51,633 bases of DNA, taken from NCBI GenBank assembly GCA_037439945.1, contig JBBIVA010000008.1, positions 1 to 51,633 of the forward strand. Direction: 5' to 3'. This DNA is from CALEUX01 sp037439945. GTDB taxonomy: Bacteria > Bacteroidota > Bacteroidia > Bacteroidales > Marinilabiliaceae. The notes beneath the pieces were generated by a model. That model ran no database searches. It saw nothing but the letters and a program-made list of their open reading frames with translations, and was not told the origin of the DNA. Shown piece after piece: positions 51,398 through 51,633 of this stretch; position 1 is the first letter of the stretch; each line of letters opens with the position of its first letter. The position numbers were made by a program, and so were the translations under genes.

Positions 51398-51633
51398 CCT
51401 GTTTTAATGGCTTATTAAATGCAAATTATTGCATAATAAAGAAATTCAGATAGTTTTTATTATCACAATTTCTTTGTTTTATGTAAAAATTTTAGTTGAA
51501 TCAATTTTGAATCCAGGTTTAATTAAAGGTTGTAAAAAATAAAATAATCAAATTGTTGCTCTCCGGTTTTTAAACATAATAATTTATCCGGATTTAATTA
51601 AGTATGAGTATAAATATAAATATATGATAATTA
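51398..51633. other. Window end, no gene
   Basis: A+T-rich tail. A small hairpin ATGCAA-ATTA-TTGCAT at about 51419-51434 follows the lyase gene and may be a weak terminator. Confidence 0.4.

Noticed and set aside
1..51633. tRNA or rRNA genes
   Set aside because: No T-loop GTTCGAATCC-like motif with a cloverleaf was found in any gap by eye; a tRNA scan would be decisive.

Overview
The window reads as chromosomal DNA of a member of the Bacteroidota. The evidence is an A+T-rich sequence, SusC/SusD/SusE outer-membrane proteins, many Sec signal peptides and lipoboxes, a type IX secretion C-terminal sorting domain, a PorE-like OmpA protein, and promoters of the TAnnTTTG type. The order cannot be fixed from the sequence alone. 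No plasmid, phage or complete insertion sequence is visible.

Layout. 1-13400 is mostly housekeeping on the minus strand: rpsO-pnp with clear terminators, a small lipoprotein, a DUF2851 protein, pyrF, prfA, a purM-like gene, a PorE-like envelope lipoprotein and lpdA. A short plus-strand gene for a barrel-less TonB plug protein sits at 4117-4842. 13897-37877 is a starch/maltodextrin utilisation locus built around a LacI-family regulator (27001-28011). To its left, on the minus strand, lie an MFS permease, beta-phosphoglucomutase, a GH65 phosphorylase, a GH13 neopullulanase-like enzyme, a GH31 alpha-glucosidase, a GH13 lipoprotein amylase and, beyond a repeat-filled gap, a second neopullulanase-like protein. 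To its right, on the plus strand, lie susC, susD, a SusE-like triple-module starch-binding lipoprotein and a large T9SS-exported GH13 amylase, closed by a strong terminator. 37936-51633 holds pcm, a metallo-hydrolase, gcvP, an EamA transporter, a TPR sensor kinase, a small membrane cluster (secreted nitroreductase, DUF2752, TM2), a Lys/Ala-rich coiled-coil protein, a zincin-like membrane protein, and an Lrp regulator divergent from a gamma-lyase-type PLP enzyme.

How the locus should work (inference from known families): the T9SS amylase and the SusE-like protein capture and cut starch outside the cell, SusCD imports dextrins, periplasmic GH13 and GH31 enzymes trim them, the MFS permease brings maltose or short dextrins into the cytoplasm, and GH65 plus beta-phosphoglucomutase convert maltose to glucose and glucose 6-phosphate without spending ATP on one of the two glucose units. 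The regulator's likely operators, with the core GCAAACGTTTGC, lie at both divergent arms. At the susC side they form a 48-base perfect hairpin palindrome. At both arms the operator centre is about 90 bases from a TTTA-N19/20-TAnnTTTG promoter candidate.

The points most worth a second look are: (1) the GH13 protein at 13897-15786, which has lost the nucleophile Asp, the acid/base Glu and the region I Asp/Asn/His while its paralogue at 20171-22039 keeps them all, so it looks like an intact secreted pseudoenzyme; (2) the 48-base operator palindrome and the matched promoter geometry; (3) a 419-base nested inverted-repeat element at 15886-16304, part of which (46 bases, exact) recurs inverted at the window's first base; (4) a dispersed repeat family at 45741-45886 and 48219-48310, one copy of which supplies the start codon of a gene; (5) a stand-alone TonB plug protein without a barrel.
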